DNA of 64,000 bases, taken from Rhizoctonia solani (lineage: Eukaryota > Basidiomycota > Agaricomycetes > Cantharellales > Ceratobasidiaceae). Location: contig NC_057380.1 in NCBI RefSeq assembly GCF_016906535.1, forward strand, positions 1,302,001 through 1,366,000, written 5' to 3'. Under the pieces are notes generated by a model that did no database searches, was not told where the DNA came from, and worked only from the letters and a program-made list of their open reading frames with translations. Position numbers and translations under genes: made by a program. Positions 11,350 to 22,760 of the stretch are shown one piece after another (the stretch's first letter is position 1; the number at the start of each line of letters is the position of its first letter).

Positions 11350-12809
11350 CAGTTGCATGCAACTCAAATGCAACATGTGATTGCATTCCACAAAAATGTG
11401 TGCACACTGGGAACAGTTGAGATATTGACATAGATGTATTAGTTGAAAGTCTAGACACATATTATCAGACTCTAAGTACAAAATGTCTTAGAGATTGAAA
11501 GTGTCTATGCATGGGAGCACCCTTGTGTTTTGTGCTTGGTGTTGCATTTGATTTGCAAATGCTTACCAACTTCCCCATGCCTCAAAGATTTTGGTCTATC
11601 TTGACCATTTCTGGGCTGATTTTGATAGTTAAAAATATGTGAAATGCTTCTAGTATATGATATAGCAACATATACAAGATATGAGAAGATAAAATCTATA
11701 AATAAATGTGATATGGACATAGATTGTACAAATGAGATTCCCCCCCCCTATTTTGTATGATACTCCAGACTCAGGAAGCCAGTGAAGGGCATAAGCTATC
11801 AGTGCACTTTTGATGGTATGGTGACTATACTAAAAGTACCAGATAAGGACTTGGCCAAGAAGATAATGAGACAAGGCTAATATACAACAAATCTAGGATA
11901 TCCCCCCAAATTCACTAGGTAGCCATACCATACAGAAAGCAGGTAGCAGGTTCATACTTGTCTAGAATGTAGCTAGCACAGACCTAAGTACTCACACAAA
12001 GTTTGAATCCATGAGCTGAGAAACTGAAAATATGAGAGACCATTCAATAGTTCAGTTATAGAATTTTGGTTAATTTCCTATTAAGATCATGTATGAATGC
12101 AGACTTTTATGGTGCATGGTCTCTCATATTTTCAGTTTCTCAGCTCTTGGATTCAAACTTTGTGTGAGTACTTAGGTCTGTGCTAGCTACATTCTAGACA
12201 AGTATGAACCTGCTACCTGCTTTCTGTATGGTATGGCTACCTAGTGAATTTGGGGGGATATCCTAGATTTGTTGTATATTAGCCTTGTCTCATTATCTTC
12301 TTGGCCAAGTCCTTATCTGGTACTTTTAGTATAGTCACCATACCATCAAAAGTGCACTGATAGCTTATGCCCTTCACTGGCTTCCTGAGTCTGGAGTATC
12401 ATACAAAATAGGGGGGGGGAATCTCATTTGTACAATCTATGTCCATATCACATTTATTTATAGATTTTATCTTCTCATATCTTGTATATGTTGCTATATC
12501 ATATACTAGAAGCATTTCACATATTTTTAACTATCAAAATCAGCCCAGAAATGGTCAAGATAGACCAAAATCTTTGAGGCATGGGGAAGTTGGTAAGCAT
12601 TTGCAAATCAAATGCAACACCAAGCACAAAACACAAGGGTGCTCCCATGCATAGACACTTTCAATCTCTAAGACATTTTGTACTTAGAGTCTGATAATAT
12701 GTGTCTAGACTTTCAACTAATACATCTATGTCAATATCTCAACTGTTCCCAGTGTGCACACATTTTTGTGGAATGCAATCACATGTTGCATTTGAATTGC
12801 ATGCAACTG
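11350..12809. mobile_element. 1.46-kb palindromic (foldback) element with TA flanks
   Basis: Two ~694-bp arms (11350-12043 and 12116-12809) are inverted copies with only a few mismatches and a 72-bp spacer; the coordinate sum stays 24159 at both the outer and inner boundary. Outer ends read CAGTTGCATGCAA and its complement, flanked by TA on each side (11348-11349, 12810-12811). TA flanks and CAGT ends are typical of Tc1/mariner superfamily DNA transposons. There is no transposase, so this would be a non-autonomous foldback. Each arm contains the same 71-codon ORF, which I take as chance. Confidence 0.75.
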
Positions 12810-13066
12810 TATATGCAAAACTATAACCAATAAGAACCCAGTTCTAGCTGCAGCCTTACTCATGCATATGTGTCACTGAGATGTCATGATGATGTCATCA
12901 GGTGGAAGTGGCTATGTATGATTGGTAAGCACAGATGGAGATGTGGCTTGGCACTTGTGTGTGATATAAGCACCAAGGTCATGTGATTGAAAATATTGTT
13001 TGTTTAACTTTGTTTAAATTTGAGAAAATGGGAATAAATTCCCTGGTATTGACTGAGTCTACAACA
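12810..13066 (-). repeat. F/G-family LTR fragment (3' LTR of gypsy F)
   Basis: Coding-strand start is TGTTGTAGACTCAG at 13066, directly after polypurine-rich AAGAGGGGGGGCAG (13067-13080 on the minus strand). It matches the beginning of the G LTRs. The palindromic element removed or displaced the remainder. Confidence 0.75.
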
Positions 13067-13080
13067 CTGCCCCCCCTCTT

Positions 13081-13953
13081 AAAGGCCTTTTTCCTCATTT
13101 CTTTCTCAAAATCTTTCAGGATTTTTTCAGCATTCTTGAAGTTTTCCCTGGGTTCCCAGGTATTTTCCTCTGATCCATAGCCCTTCTATTTCACCCTGAA
13201 AAACCATTCACTGTTTCTCTCTTCCATGTCTGTGATCCCTTCCACCTTGTATTCCTCTTCTCCATTGATTGTGACTGGTAGGGGGCAACTTTCAAAGGCA
13301 TGCTTCTTGTCCTGTTTGACTTTTGACAATAATCTCATGTAGAAGACATTGTGGATTCTCATTGTGGGCAGCAGTTCAAGGCAGTAGGCACAATTGGAGA
13401 TCTTTTCAGTGACTTTGAAGGGTCCTAGCTGCTGTTCTATTAGCTTGGGGCTCAGGGTCTTCAATTTGACATTCTTGGCATCCAGCCAAACTTCCTCCCC
13501 AACCTCAAATTGCATAGGTTCTCCTGATTCTCTGGCTACCATACATGACTTGGATTGCCAGAGAGCTGCCTCTACTTCTTGCCATTGAGCTTCCATCTGG
13601 TTGGCCAGGTTGTTGGCTTCCAAGATGTCTGTAGGTACATTGCTTGGGGTTAAGGCAAGTTCCCATTCATACAGTGCTTTGAATGGGGATTTGCTGGTGC
13701 TGGTATGAACTGCATTGTTATATGCAAACTCAGCCATGGGGAGCCATTTTACCCAGTCCTTTTGATTGACTCCAGAGTATGCTCTTAGGAAGTGTTCTAC
13801 TGTAGGGTTGACCCATTCTGTTTGCCTGTTGCTCTGTGGGTGATAAGCCAATGAGAAATGGGGGTCTATCTCAAGGCATTAGTACAGTACTTTAAGGAAC
13901 TTGTTGTTGAAGACCCAACTGCAGTCTGAGACTGTTTTCTCAGGCATGCCATG
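13081..13953 (-). pseudogene. gypsy F integrase C-terminus and chromodomain
   Basis: Minus-strand integrase core end (AYHPQSNRQTEWVNPTVEHF, WVKWLPMAEFAYNN), then EEVWLDAKNVKLKTLSPKL and PFKVTEKISNCAYCLELL, and a partial chromodomain (EEYKVEGITDMEERNSEWF). It stops at 13186. The part beyond is a decayed tail leading to the polypurine tract. The upstream core continues at 19405 beyond the G LTR insertion. Confidence 0.8.
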
Positions 13954-14098
13954 TGTTGTAGACACACTCAATACCAGGGAGTTTATTCCCATTTTCTCAA
14001 ATTTAAACTAACACAAACAGACAACATTTTCAATCATGTGACCTTGGTGCTTATATCTTATGCTAAGTGACAAGCCATGCCTTCATTCATGCTTATTC

Positions 14099-14376
14099 TG
14101 TTGAAAGACACGTAGAGCTAAACAATATTGTATCTCAGCTCTACTATATGGTAGTGAACTCTTGTGTATACTGTACCTAAACAATATTGTATCTACAGGA
14201 TTATAAGCATACATGAACAGAATAGAAAGATATGATACGTACCTCATCTCTACTATATGGTAGTGAACTGAGGTACACAAGAATTGATAAAGAACACATT
14301 TATACTTGTACATCCAAACGTAAGTAAATATGCGTAAGGATTACATGTATGGTTCCGTGAGACTGATATTTCAACA
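14099..14376 (-). repeat. copia H 3' LTR
   Basis: 278 bp. It contains a short internal duplication (CTCTACTATATGGTAGTGAACT occurs twice, about 110 bp apart). The purine-rich TGAGTGGGCG adjoining it on the minus strand is the likely polypurine tract. Confidence 0.9.
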
Positions 14377-14409
14377 CGCCCACTCAGGATAACAGAGACA
14401 AAAGGAAAA

Positions 14410-17400
14410 TTAAGACATGCCCATATCAGCAACAAAGCTGGGGAACTTGGTTCTTCTGAGTGGCTTAGTAAGTATATTGGCCACCTGCTTGTTGGTCAGG
14501 ATGTATTGTAAGTCAACTTCCTTCAATTCAATCATCTCACAAATAAAATGGTGTTTAATTTGGATATGCTTTGTGTTCTGGTGATTGATTGGATTCTTTG
14601 CAAGAGCCATACTCAATTGATTATTGGTAAGTAAAGTTGTTGGCCCTTTGGGGAGTAAATTGAGTTCTGATAGAAATTGGCAAAGCCAAATTAGCTTGCG
14701 TGTAGCACTTGCAGCAGCAATGTATTTGGCCTCCATACTTGATAGCAAGATTGTCAGCTGTTTTCTCAATGACCATGCAATACTTGCCCCGCCTATCATG
14801 AAAGTCCACCCGGTAGTTGATTGACTGGTGTTTGGATTGCCTGCGTAATTGGCATCAACGTAACCGGTGAGTTCCAATCCTTTTGACTTCTTGTAAACTA
14901 TACTGAGGTCCTTTGTGCCCTTTAAATACCGCAGAGTACGCTTGAATGCGTTCCAGTGCTTGTGCCCTGGGTTTGCGGAGTGCTGGGCCAACAGGCTGGT
15001 TGCATATGCAATGTTGGGCTGTGTTTGTACCATAGCATACATCAGCAAACTAATGCCACGCTGGTATAGGGCTTGGTTGACAGTCAGTGAGTTGAGTTTT
15101 GGTAGATTTGGCGATTCGGCCATAGGCGTGTTGCTTGGCTTACAATTGTTCATATTGATTCTTTTTAGGACTTCTTCAATGTATTGTTCTTGCAATATTT
15201 TGAGGGTTCCGGCATTGCAATCTTGATGAATTGACACTCCAACAAACATCTTTGGCTCTCCTAGATTGACAAGTTCAAAAACTTTTGCCATTTTGGACTT
15301 GATTTCCTCAAGAAAGGTACAAGGTTTGCCGATTAATAGCATGTTGTCTATGTGAGCTACAATAAATGCAATGTTATTTTTATTTTGCCTATGAAAGACA
15401 GCATGGTTGGAGTTGCATCAGGTAAACCCAATCTGTTTGAGAACTTTGCGTAGTTGAGAATAAAATGCTTGCGCTGCTTGCTTGAGGCCGTATAGTGCCT
15501 TCTCAAGCCGCCAAACGTATTTCACGGGATCGTCCTCAAAGCCTTCTGGCTGCTCCATGTATATCTCCTCCTTGATTGTGCCATGTAAGAAGGCAGTCTT
15601 GATATTGAGCTGAATTATGTTGTAATCTTTGCTTGTACCTTTGGCCAGGAGTGTACGCGTGGAGTCGGAATTTGCAACAGGTGAGGACGTATCTTCAAAA
15701 TCAATACCTGGACGCTGAGAGTATCCTTTTGCAACCAGTCTGACTTTATACCGTAGTATTTTGCCATTTGGACCTACCTTGTACCCAAAAACCCATTTGC
15801 ATTCAACCACATTTCTTCCAATAGGTTGCTTAACTTGTCTTCCCACACTGTGCTTAGTAATCAAGTTGTACTCTTTGTTCATAGCGCCCATCCACATTTG
15901 AGCATCTACGCGGGACATTGCCTCAGCAAAGGTTGTTGGGGGAGCGGCTAGAGCAGTGTAAAATGCCTCTACCATTGCGTTTATATGCATTAACCATGCA
16001 TCTTCAGTGCCCACATTTGCCCCATACTGTTGAGGAGGTTTTGAGGGTTGAGTTGAGCGTTGAAATGTTACCGGCTCTGCTGCTGGTGGATTTTCCATTG
16101 GTTTGGTTTCAGCATTTGAGTTGTGAGTCTTGGGCTTTGGTTTGTTTTTGGCGTTAGAGTTGTGAGCGTTGGATTTTGGCTTGTTTTCAGCGCTAGAGTC
16201 GTCCTTGTAGGTTTCTAGTATTACCCAATGACGATTTCCGATTCCTTCATCAAATACAACGTCTCGGGAGGTTAGGATCTTTCCAGTTTCTTGTTGAACA
16301 AGTAAATGCGCCTTTTGATTTGGTGCAAAGCCCAGGTACGTGCATTTCATCAACCAATGTTGTAGCTTAGTACACTTATTATTGGGTATTCTTGCCCATG
16401 CCGTGCAGCCAAAAATACAAAGTTGAACTACATTGGGAGTTTGGCCTGAAAATACCTCTTTGGGCGTTCAACCATTTAGAGAGGTCTTTGGGGTAACGTT
16501 TGATATGTACGCCATGTGGAGTATGGCGTAGCCCCAGAATTTGTCCGGTAAGTTGGCATTGGCGCGCATACATTGTTTGGAGTTGTTTAATGTCCTTATC
16601 ACGTGCTTGGCTACGGCATTACTTTTTGCCGAGTTTGCCTTGGTCTTTTGGTGTTCAATTCCCTTGCTGCATAGCCAGTCTTCAAAGGCGTTTGAGGTGT
16701 ATTTGCCTCCTCCATTGGTGTGCAACACTTTGATTTTATTACCCGTAAGGTTTTTGACTGACGCTTTGAGCTCTTTAAATTGGGCCAGGTATTTGTCCTT
16801 TGACTTTAGTAGGTGCACAAAAATTTTGCACAACTTATTGTCAATTGTTATTGCAAAGAATCAAATCCTGCCAATCCCTTGGACTGCAGCTGGGCCGTGG
16901 AGATTGCTATGCATAAGTTGAAGGACTGCAGACAAGGTGGATTGTGATGGAACAAATGGTGCACATGCATGTTTGCCTTTGAGGCAAGGTTTGCATGGAG
17001 ATTGTGGAGGTGAGCGCTTTCCTACAATGTCCATTCCATGTACTGAGCCGTTCCAAAACATGTCAAGAACGTACTCATAGCTGACATGACCCAATTGTCT
17101 GTGCCAGGTCTTGAGGTCTGCGTGTGCAATTTTCCCGGTGGCATATGCAACAAATTCACCTGCATCAATATTGTCCCTGTTGTTGATGCTTTTGGACTCA
17201 ACAATAGCCATGTATGTGTCAACCTTGGTATGTTTTACAACGCATTTAACTTTGTATAGCTGACCAGATGTTTCTCTAGCAAAGCCTATTTCAGGCCCGT
17301 TGCCTTGGTCACCTACAAGAATTGCGCCAAATGATTTACAGAAGAGCACATTGGTGCCTCCTGGGTGAGTTCTTTGACCAACATTAAGTTTGCATTCAAT

Positions 17401-18563
17401 TTGGGTACATGTAGCACAGACTTTATGAACGCAGGAGTTTTGACGCCGTGACGGTTGTATAACATTACATGAACTTGGCCAACACCAATTGCAGGGATCA
17501 AGTTCCCATTGCCCACTTGAATTTGGATTGGTGGTGTTAGTGTCTGGTAGGTGTAGAACCAATGCCGATTTGGCGTCATGTGTCTTGATGCACCCAAATC
17601 AAGTAGCCAGGTGTTCTTGTTATGTGACAATTTGTCCAATACAGTGAGCGCATATATCTTGGGGCCTACAGAGGAATTGCCTGATTTATCTGTTACGGCA
17701 ACCTTAGCGGAGTTGCCTTTTGATGTGTTGGCTTGGGACTTGTTGGACTTGTCCTTTGACTGCTTTGAGTTCTGCTGTCTCTGCCAGGGACCAGTGCCTT
17801 TGGCTCCACCGCCTTTTGCCCAGCATTCCTGCTTGGTGTGACCAGGCTTTGAGCAGTTGGCGCAAGGGGGACCTAAGTCCTTCCTCTTCCCTTTTGGGTT
17901 GTTCCTTGCTGATTTTCTTGTCATAGATTTGCCCTTCAACAATTGCGCAAACATTGCGGTAATCCCTCCACCTTTTTGCCGACGTTCTTCCTCTTGTAAT
18001 GTGGCTTTGCATATGGCATTGGATGTGATGGCTGCCTGCTGCGTAGATGTCTGGATGACGGTGCTGACAATTGCATAGGATGGTGGGCGCATTCATGATT
18101 ATCTGAGCAAGTAGGAAATTGCTGATGGACTCTCCAAGTGTCTTGATTTTTGAGACTGTTGATTTTATCAAATTGAACCCGGTGGTAAGGTCCTCTTCTT
18201 CCTCAATTTTGTGCTCATTAATTGTTGGTATAGGAAGGACAGCAATTGCATGCCCTTGCCTTCCCAGCGCTTGATAATCCGCGTCCAGGCTTTGTTTGCC
18301 AATGTTGTATCAACAATGTTGTTCATGACACCATCCTCCATATTGAGGGTGATTTGCAAGAATGCCTTGTTGTCCCGCTGCTTCCATTTTGCCATTTTTT
18401 CGGCCTGTTGGGACACTTTGATGCTGTCTTTTGCTTCTTTGCTGGTAAGTGCAACTGGTGCTGGTTCAGCTCCCGTAGCAATGCTGAGTAACTTTTGCAT
18501 GCAAAGGACCATTGTCTGCCTGAATTTCCATGCTGTGTAGTTGGATCCATTGTCCTTGAGCAA
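14410..18563 (-). pseudogene. copia H gag-pol polyprotein (degenerate)
   Basis: Gag occupies 18563 to ~17850 (DNGSNYTAWKFRQTM; zinc knuckle CANCSKPGHTKQECW at ~17860). Protease motif LLDLGASRHMT (~17610-17575) has Leu where D-S-G normally has Ser. Integrase has zinc finger WHRQLGH...CKPCLKGK (~17110-16975) and core LHTNGGGKYTS (~16720), with Asn where Asp is expected. RT (16353-15418) has ECKWVFGYKVGPNGK and LNIKTAFLHGTIKEEIYM; one in-frame TGA at 15418 precedes AHIDNMLLIG, normally DD. RNase H (15342-14410) has VDANYAG, SSMEAKYIAA and LLTNNQL. Frame changes lie near 18170, 17700 and 16850. Four catalytic Asp positions are Asn; three of these are CpG-to-CpA changes. Confidence 0.9.
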
Positions 18564-18672
18564 CGGAATTTTGTAGGTCTATTTATTGAGATATGTATTC
18601 TTGTTTGACATAGTATAATATATTTGTTTGTCAAGTTTGGTCTCTTTGTTGGGTTTAGTGTCAGGTGTGGCG

Positions 18673-18684
18673 GGGCTCATAACC
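18673..18684 (-). other. copia H primer site, half-tRNA-iMet type
   Basis: On the minus strand GGTTATGAGCCC directly follows the 5' LTR. Its complement GGGCTCATAACC is the conserved anticodon region of initiator tRNA-Met. Drosophila copia and Ty5 prime from this internal tRNA fragment rather than from the tRNA 3' end. Confidence 0.75.
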
Positions 18685-18964
18685 TGTTGAAAGACACGTA
18701 GAGCTAAACAATATTGTATCTCAGCTCTACTATATGGTAGTGAACTCTTGTGTATACTGTACCTAAACAATATTGTATCTACAGGATTATAAGCATACAT
18801 GAACAGAATAGAAAGATATGATATGTACCTCAGCTCTACTATATGGTAGTGAACTGAGGTACACAAGAATTGATAAAGAACACATTTATACTCATACATC
18901 CAAACGTAAGTAAATATATGTGTAAGGATTACATGTACAGTTCCGTGAGACTGATATTTCAACA
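18685..18964 (-). repeat. copia H 5' LTR
   Basis: 280 bp, TGTTGAAAGA to TTTCAACA in plus-strand reading, followed by the TATTC duplication. Confidence 0.92.
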
Positions 18965-20632
18965 TATTCAGCATATGTAGCCAGCTCCACCTGATGACAT
19001 CATTATGACACATCAGTGACATGTATGCATGAGTAGGGCTGCAGTCAGAGCAGGGTTCTTATTGGTTATAGTATTTGATATATGTTCTTGCAAAAAGCTT
19101 GCACCCTGTAATATATAAGGAGGCCAACCAAGCATTGTAACACCCAGGTCAATTACCTCTTGTTGCATCCTACTCAGTGTACAAGGCCTTACAGCCAGTA
19201 ACTACTAAGTCAATAGCCTAAACCACCCTACAGTGGCTCCTCACTGTACTTAGATAGCCTGCAATCACCTTAAGTGGTTTTGTTGTTGTAGATAGCTGTT
19301 TGTAGCTGTAGCTAGCTCCCTTGTTGCCTTAAACAACCTTCTCATACTTGTACTCTGCAGCCACAAGTGCCATCTCCTCAACGTCCTAACAGACATCTAG
19401 GACACCTTGCCTCTTCCATATGTGGCATAGGAACAGGTCTGTCAATTCCAGAGCTTTGAGCTTTTTCAAGCATTCCACCAAAATGACATATTTGTTGAAG
19501 CTATCCACAATGACCAAGATGGAATCACAGTTGCTGTCCTTAGGTAGGTCTACAATCATGTTGTAGGACACATGTTGCCAGGGGCACAGTGCCAGCTTGA
19601 GTGGTAGAGGAGGAATTGGAGCATACTTTGGTTTCCAAATTTGTTGGCAAGTTTCACAGGAATCCACATGCCAGTAGGTGTCTACTTGTATCCCTGGCCA
19701 GTAATAATTCCATGAAACCAGTTCTAGGGTGCATTGCCATTCTGGGTGTCCCACCAATGGGTTGTCATGGAGAACCCTCAACAAGTCTGTTTGTAAGGTG
19801 CCAACATCCAGGACCATGATGTGTCCTTGGTAGAAGAGTAAGCCAGCCTCCATTTGGTAGTCCTTAAATGCTTGTTTGATGGACAGGGGTGCCTTGACTT
19901 GTTCTGAAGGAATGTAAGGATTTCCTCCAGGGATTTGTCTTGGTCTAGGCTGGCCTTGATCAGGTGCTGTAGTTCCTTTTCTGGTAGTACTAAGGCAATG
20001 TTGGCAAATACAGGGTCTGGGAGCATTGTTTGAGTGGCACAGGGAATATCAGCTGGATTGGAGCAGCAGGAGAGTGCATCTGGTTTACCAGACTGTTTTC
20101 CTGGTTGGTATACAATGTGGAAATTGTATCTGGCTAACAGAAGGTGCCATTGTGCATGGCAGCAATGAACATGCAAGATTCCTTTCAATATTCTAAGTTC
20201 CTATGGTTGGTGAACACAGTGACAGGATGTTGGGTACCTTCCAAGAATATGTGCCAATACTCAAAAGAACAGATGATTGCTAGTAGTTCCTTGTTGTGAG
20301 TATTGTAGTTTTGTTCTGTGCCTTTGAAGGATTCTGATAGGAAACCCAGGGGGTGTAGTTGTCTGTCCTCTTGGCATTGGCTAAGAATGGATCCCAAAGC
20401 AGCACCAGATGTGTTGGTTTCTAAGAAGTAGGGTTTACTAGGATCTGCATTAGCCAGTACAGGGGCATTGGTGATTGCTCCCTTGAGACTGTCACATGCC
20501 TCCTGCTCCTTTGAGTCCATCTCCATGGTATATCCTTTTTCACTAGGTTATGGAGAGGACAGGCCATATGACTAAAGTTGGCCACAAACTGTTGTAGGAA
20601 ATTGGCAAAACCTAGGAAGGACTGGACCTCCT

Positions 20633-21213
20633 TGTCCTAGACATCTGTAAGGATGTCAAGGCAGCAGGTGCTTACAGCCATGTGGGATACAAGTAAGAAC
20701 CACTTAATGCAGTGAGGATGCTACATACAACAACAACTAACTTTACTACAGCAACCAGCATCTTATGGACAGCAGCAAGCTATCTAAGTACAATGTAGAG
20801 GCTGCTTAAGGCAGTGTGGATGTAGCTAACTAAGTGTTACTGGGCATAGGGCCCTTGTACAATGTGATGAAGCATCAAGAGGTAATTGACCTGGGTGTTA
20901 CCATGGTTGGTTGGCCTCCTTATCTATTACAGAGTGCAAGCTATTTGCAATTATACATATCAAATATCATATCCAATGAGAACCCTGCTCTGACTGCAGC
21001 CTTACTCATGCATACATGTCACTGATGTGTCATAATGATGCCATCAGGTGGACCTGGCTACTTATGATGAGTAAGCATGGATGGGGACATGGCTTGGTGC
21101 TTAGCATAAGATATAAGCACCAAGGTCACATGATTGAAAATGTTGTCTGTTTGTGTTAGTTTAAATTTGAGAAAATGGGAATGAATTCTCTGGTATCAAG
21201 TGTGTCTACAACA
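20633..21213 (-). mobile_element. G-family solo LTR inside gypsy F
   Basis: TGTCCTAGAC to GTCTACAACA, 581 bp, interrupting RT coding (KVMD | [11 protein letters not shown]). Flanks CTCCT and TCCAT are not a clean duplication. Confidence 0.8.
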
Positions 21214-21666
21214 TCCATGACCTTGGTGGGCATAGGCCAATCCTGAACTGCCTGGATTTTGAGTTTATCCAAACTGAATCCCTCATCAGAAACAACAATC
21301 CCCAGGTATTCTACCAAAGTCACATGGAATGTGCACTTTGATGCTTTGCAGAAAAACTGGTTTTCCATCAGGCAGCATAGGACTTCATGGACATGTTTAG
21401 AGTGGTTGGCATCATTTTTGGAGTAGATCAAGATATCATTGAGGTAGATGATGACACAGACATCAAGCAAGTCCTTGAACAGTTTGTTCATGAAGTGCTG
21501 GAAGGCAGCATGGGCATTTGTCAGGCCAAAGGTCATAACCAGTGATTTGTATAACCTGTACTTGGCCCAGAAGGCAGTTTTCCATTTGTTGCCTTCCTTG
21601 ACTTGGATGTTGTTGTAACCCCATCTTAGGTCCAGCTTGGTGAAGATCTTGGCACCACAGAGCTGG

Positions 21667-22247
21667 TGTCCTAGATGTCTGTAAGGGGCATCAAGGCAGC
21701 AGGTGCTTGTGGCCATATGTAACTAAGTGAAAACCACATAAGGTGGTGGCAATGCTACCTACAACAACTAACTACCTAAATACAATGACCAAGGCCATAA
21801 GGGCAATGGCAAGCTATGTATCTACAATGAGCAAGTTGCTTAAGGCAACAAGTACAGGTGGGACTTAGTGGTTACTGGCCTTAAGGGCCTTGTACAGTGT
21901 GGGGATGCAACAAGAGGTAATTGACCTGGGTGTTACCATGGTTGGTTGGCCTCCTTATAAATTACAGAGCATAGCTAATTACAAATATAAAATATGCAAA
22001 ACCATAACCAATAAGAAACCTGCTCTGCAGTTGGCCTTACTCATGCACATGTGTCACTGACATGTCATGATGACATCATAGGTGGAGGTGGCTATGTGTG
22101 ATGGGTAAGTGCAGATGGGGACATGGCTTGGTGCTTAGTGCATGATATAAGTACCAATGTCACATGATTAAAAATGTTGTCTGTTTGCCTTTGTTTAAAT
22201 CCAAGAAATTAGGAATAAATTCCCTTGGTATATGTGTGTGTACAACA
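21667..22247 (-). mobile_element. G-family solo LTR, TSD GCTGG
   Basis: 581 bp, TGTCCTAGAT to GTGTACAACA, with perfect GCTGG at 21662-21666 and 22248-22252. It splits the RT of gypsy F just before KIFTKLDL. Confidence 0.88.
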
Positions 22248-22760
22248 GCTGGGCCATGAGGTCATTGGGATGGGGTAAAGGGTAGATGTTCTTCTTAGTT
22301 CAGTTATTCAATTGGCAGTAGTCAACAACCAATTGGCAGGAACCATCCTTCTTTGGCACAAACATTACAGGGGAACTGTCACAACCTACTCCATTCTTTC
22401 CATGAGTCCTGACCTTGTCAAGCCTCCAACACACTCATGTTGCACGCCAACGTGACCGCAAGCACGCATATACTCGCACATATGCAGTCAGAACCTCCGA
22501 GTTCCTACATATAAGAGACTTATGGTCAACATGGCTGGACTTAGTGATATTCTCTAAGTCCAGGTCACATGACCTCCCCCCCCCAGTCCTTTATCAAATA
22601 CTATACTAAACTACTACAGATTTGAGGTGGGGGGGGATGACATAATCTCTTCTATAATAATGTAATATTCAGACCTTGCCCATGGGCTCCCTTAACATTG
22701 GCCTGCAGCAAGGGGGCAGGGGGAGTGCAACATCTCCCAGCAACTTATGTTATTAATATA

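Larger units (their letters stand above)
14099..18964 (-). mobile_element. Ty1/copia retrotransposon 'H', full length
   Basis: 4,866 bp with LTRs of 278 and 280 bp (TGTTGAAAGA to GATATTTCAACA) and a perfect TATTC duplication at 14094-14098 and 18965-18969. Internal order on the minus strand is primer site, gag, protease, integrase, RT, RNase H, which is the copia order. The LTRs are nearly identical, so insertion is recent relative to its host LTR, yet the coding region carries several stops, frameshifts and active-site changes. Confidence 0.94.
13954..19404 (+). repeat. G-family LTR split by copia H
   Basis: 13954-14098 (TGTTGTAGACAC...) and 18965-19404 (...ACATCTAGGACA) form one G LTR of about 580 bp, interrupted by the copia element. 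Flanks CCATG and CCTTG are a 5-bp duplication with one mismatch. It sits inside the integrase core of gypsy F, in the opposite orientation. Confidence 0.8.
19405..22376 (-). pseudogene. gypsy F pol remnant (RT, RNase H, integrase), split by LTRs
   Basis: Read on the minus strand: 22376-22248 RT start (VMFVPKKDGSCQLVVDYCQL); LTR; 21661-21214 RT middle ([40 protein letters not shown]); LTR; 20632-20185 RT end and RNase H ([39 protein letters not shown]); 20188-19778 RNase H tail (ARYNFHIVYQPGKQSGKPDALS); 19853-19405 integrase zinc finger and core start (CETCQQIW, SILVIVDSFNKYVILV). It continues at 13953. YLDD has become YLND (CTC-GAT to CTC-AAT). Long dead. Confidence 0.85.

Noticed and set aside
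11505..12654. Identical 71-codon frames on opposite strands (11505-11720 and 12439-12654)
   Set aside because: They are the two arms of the palindrome; duplication of the DNA explains the identity and there is no protein motif.
20628..21218. Target duplication for the LTR at 20633-21213
   Set aside because: CTCCT and TCCAT overlap only partly; calling a duplication would need two changes.
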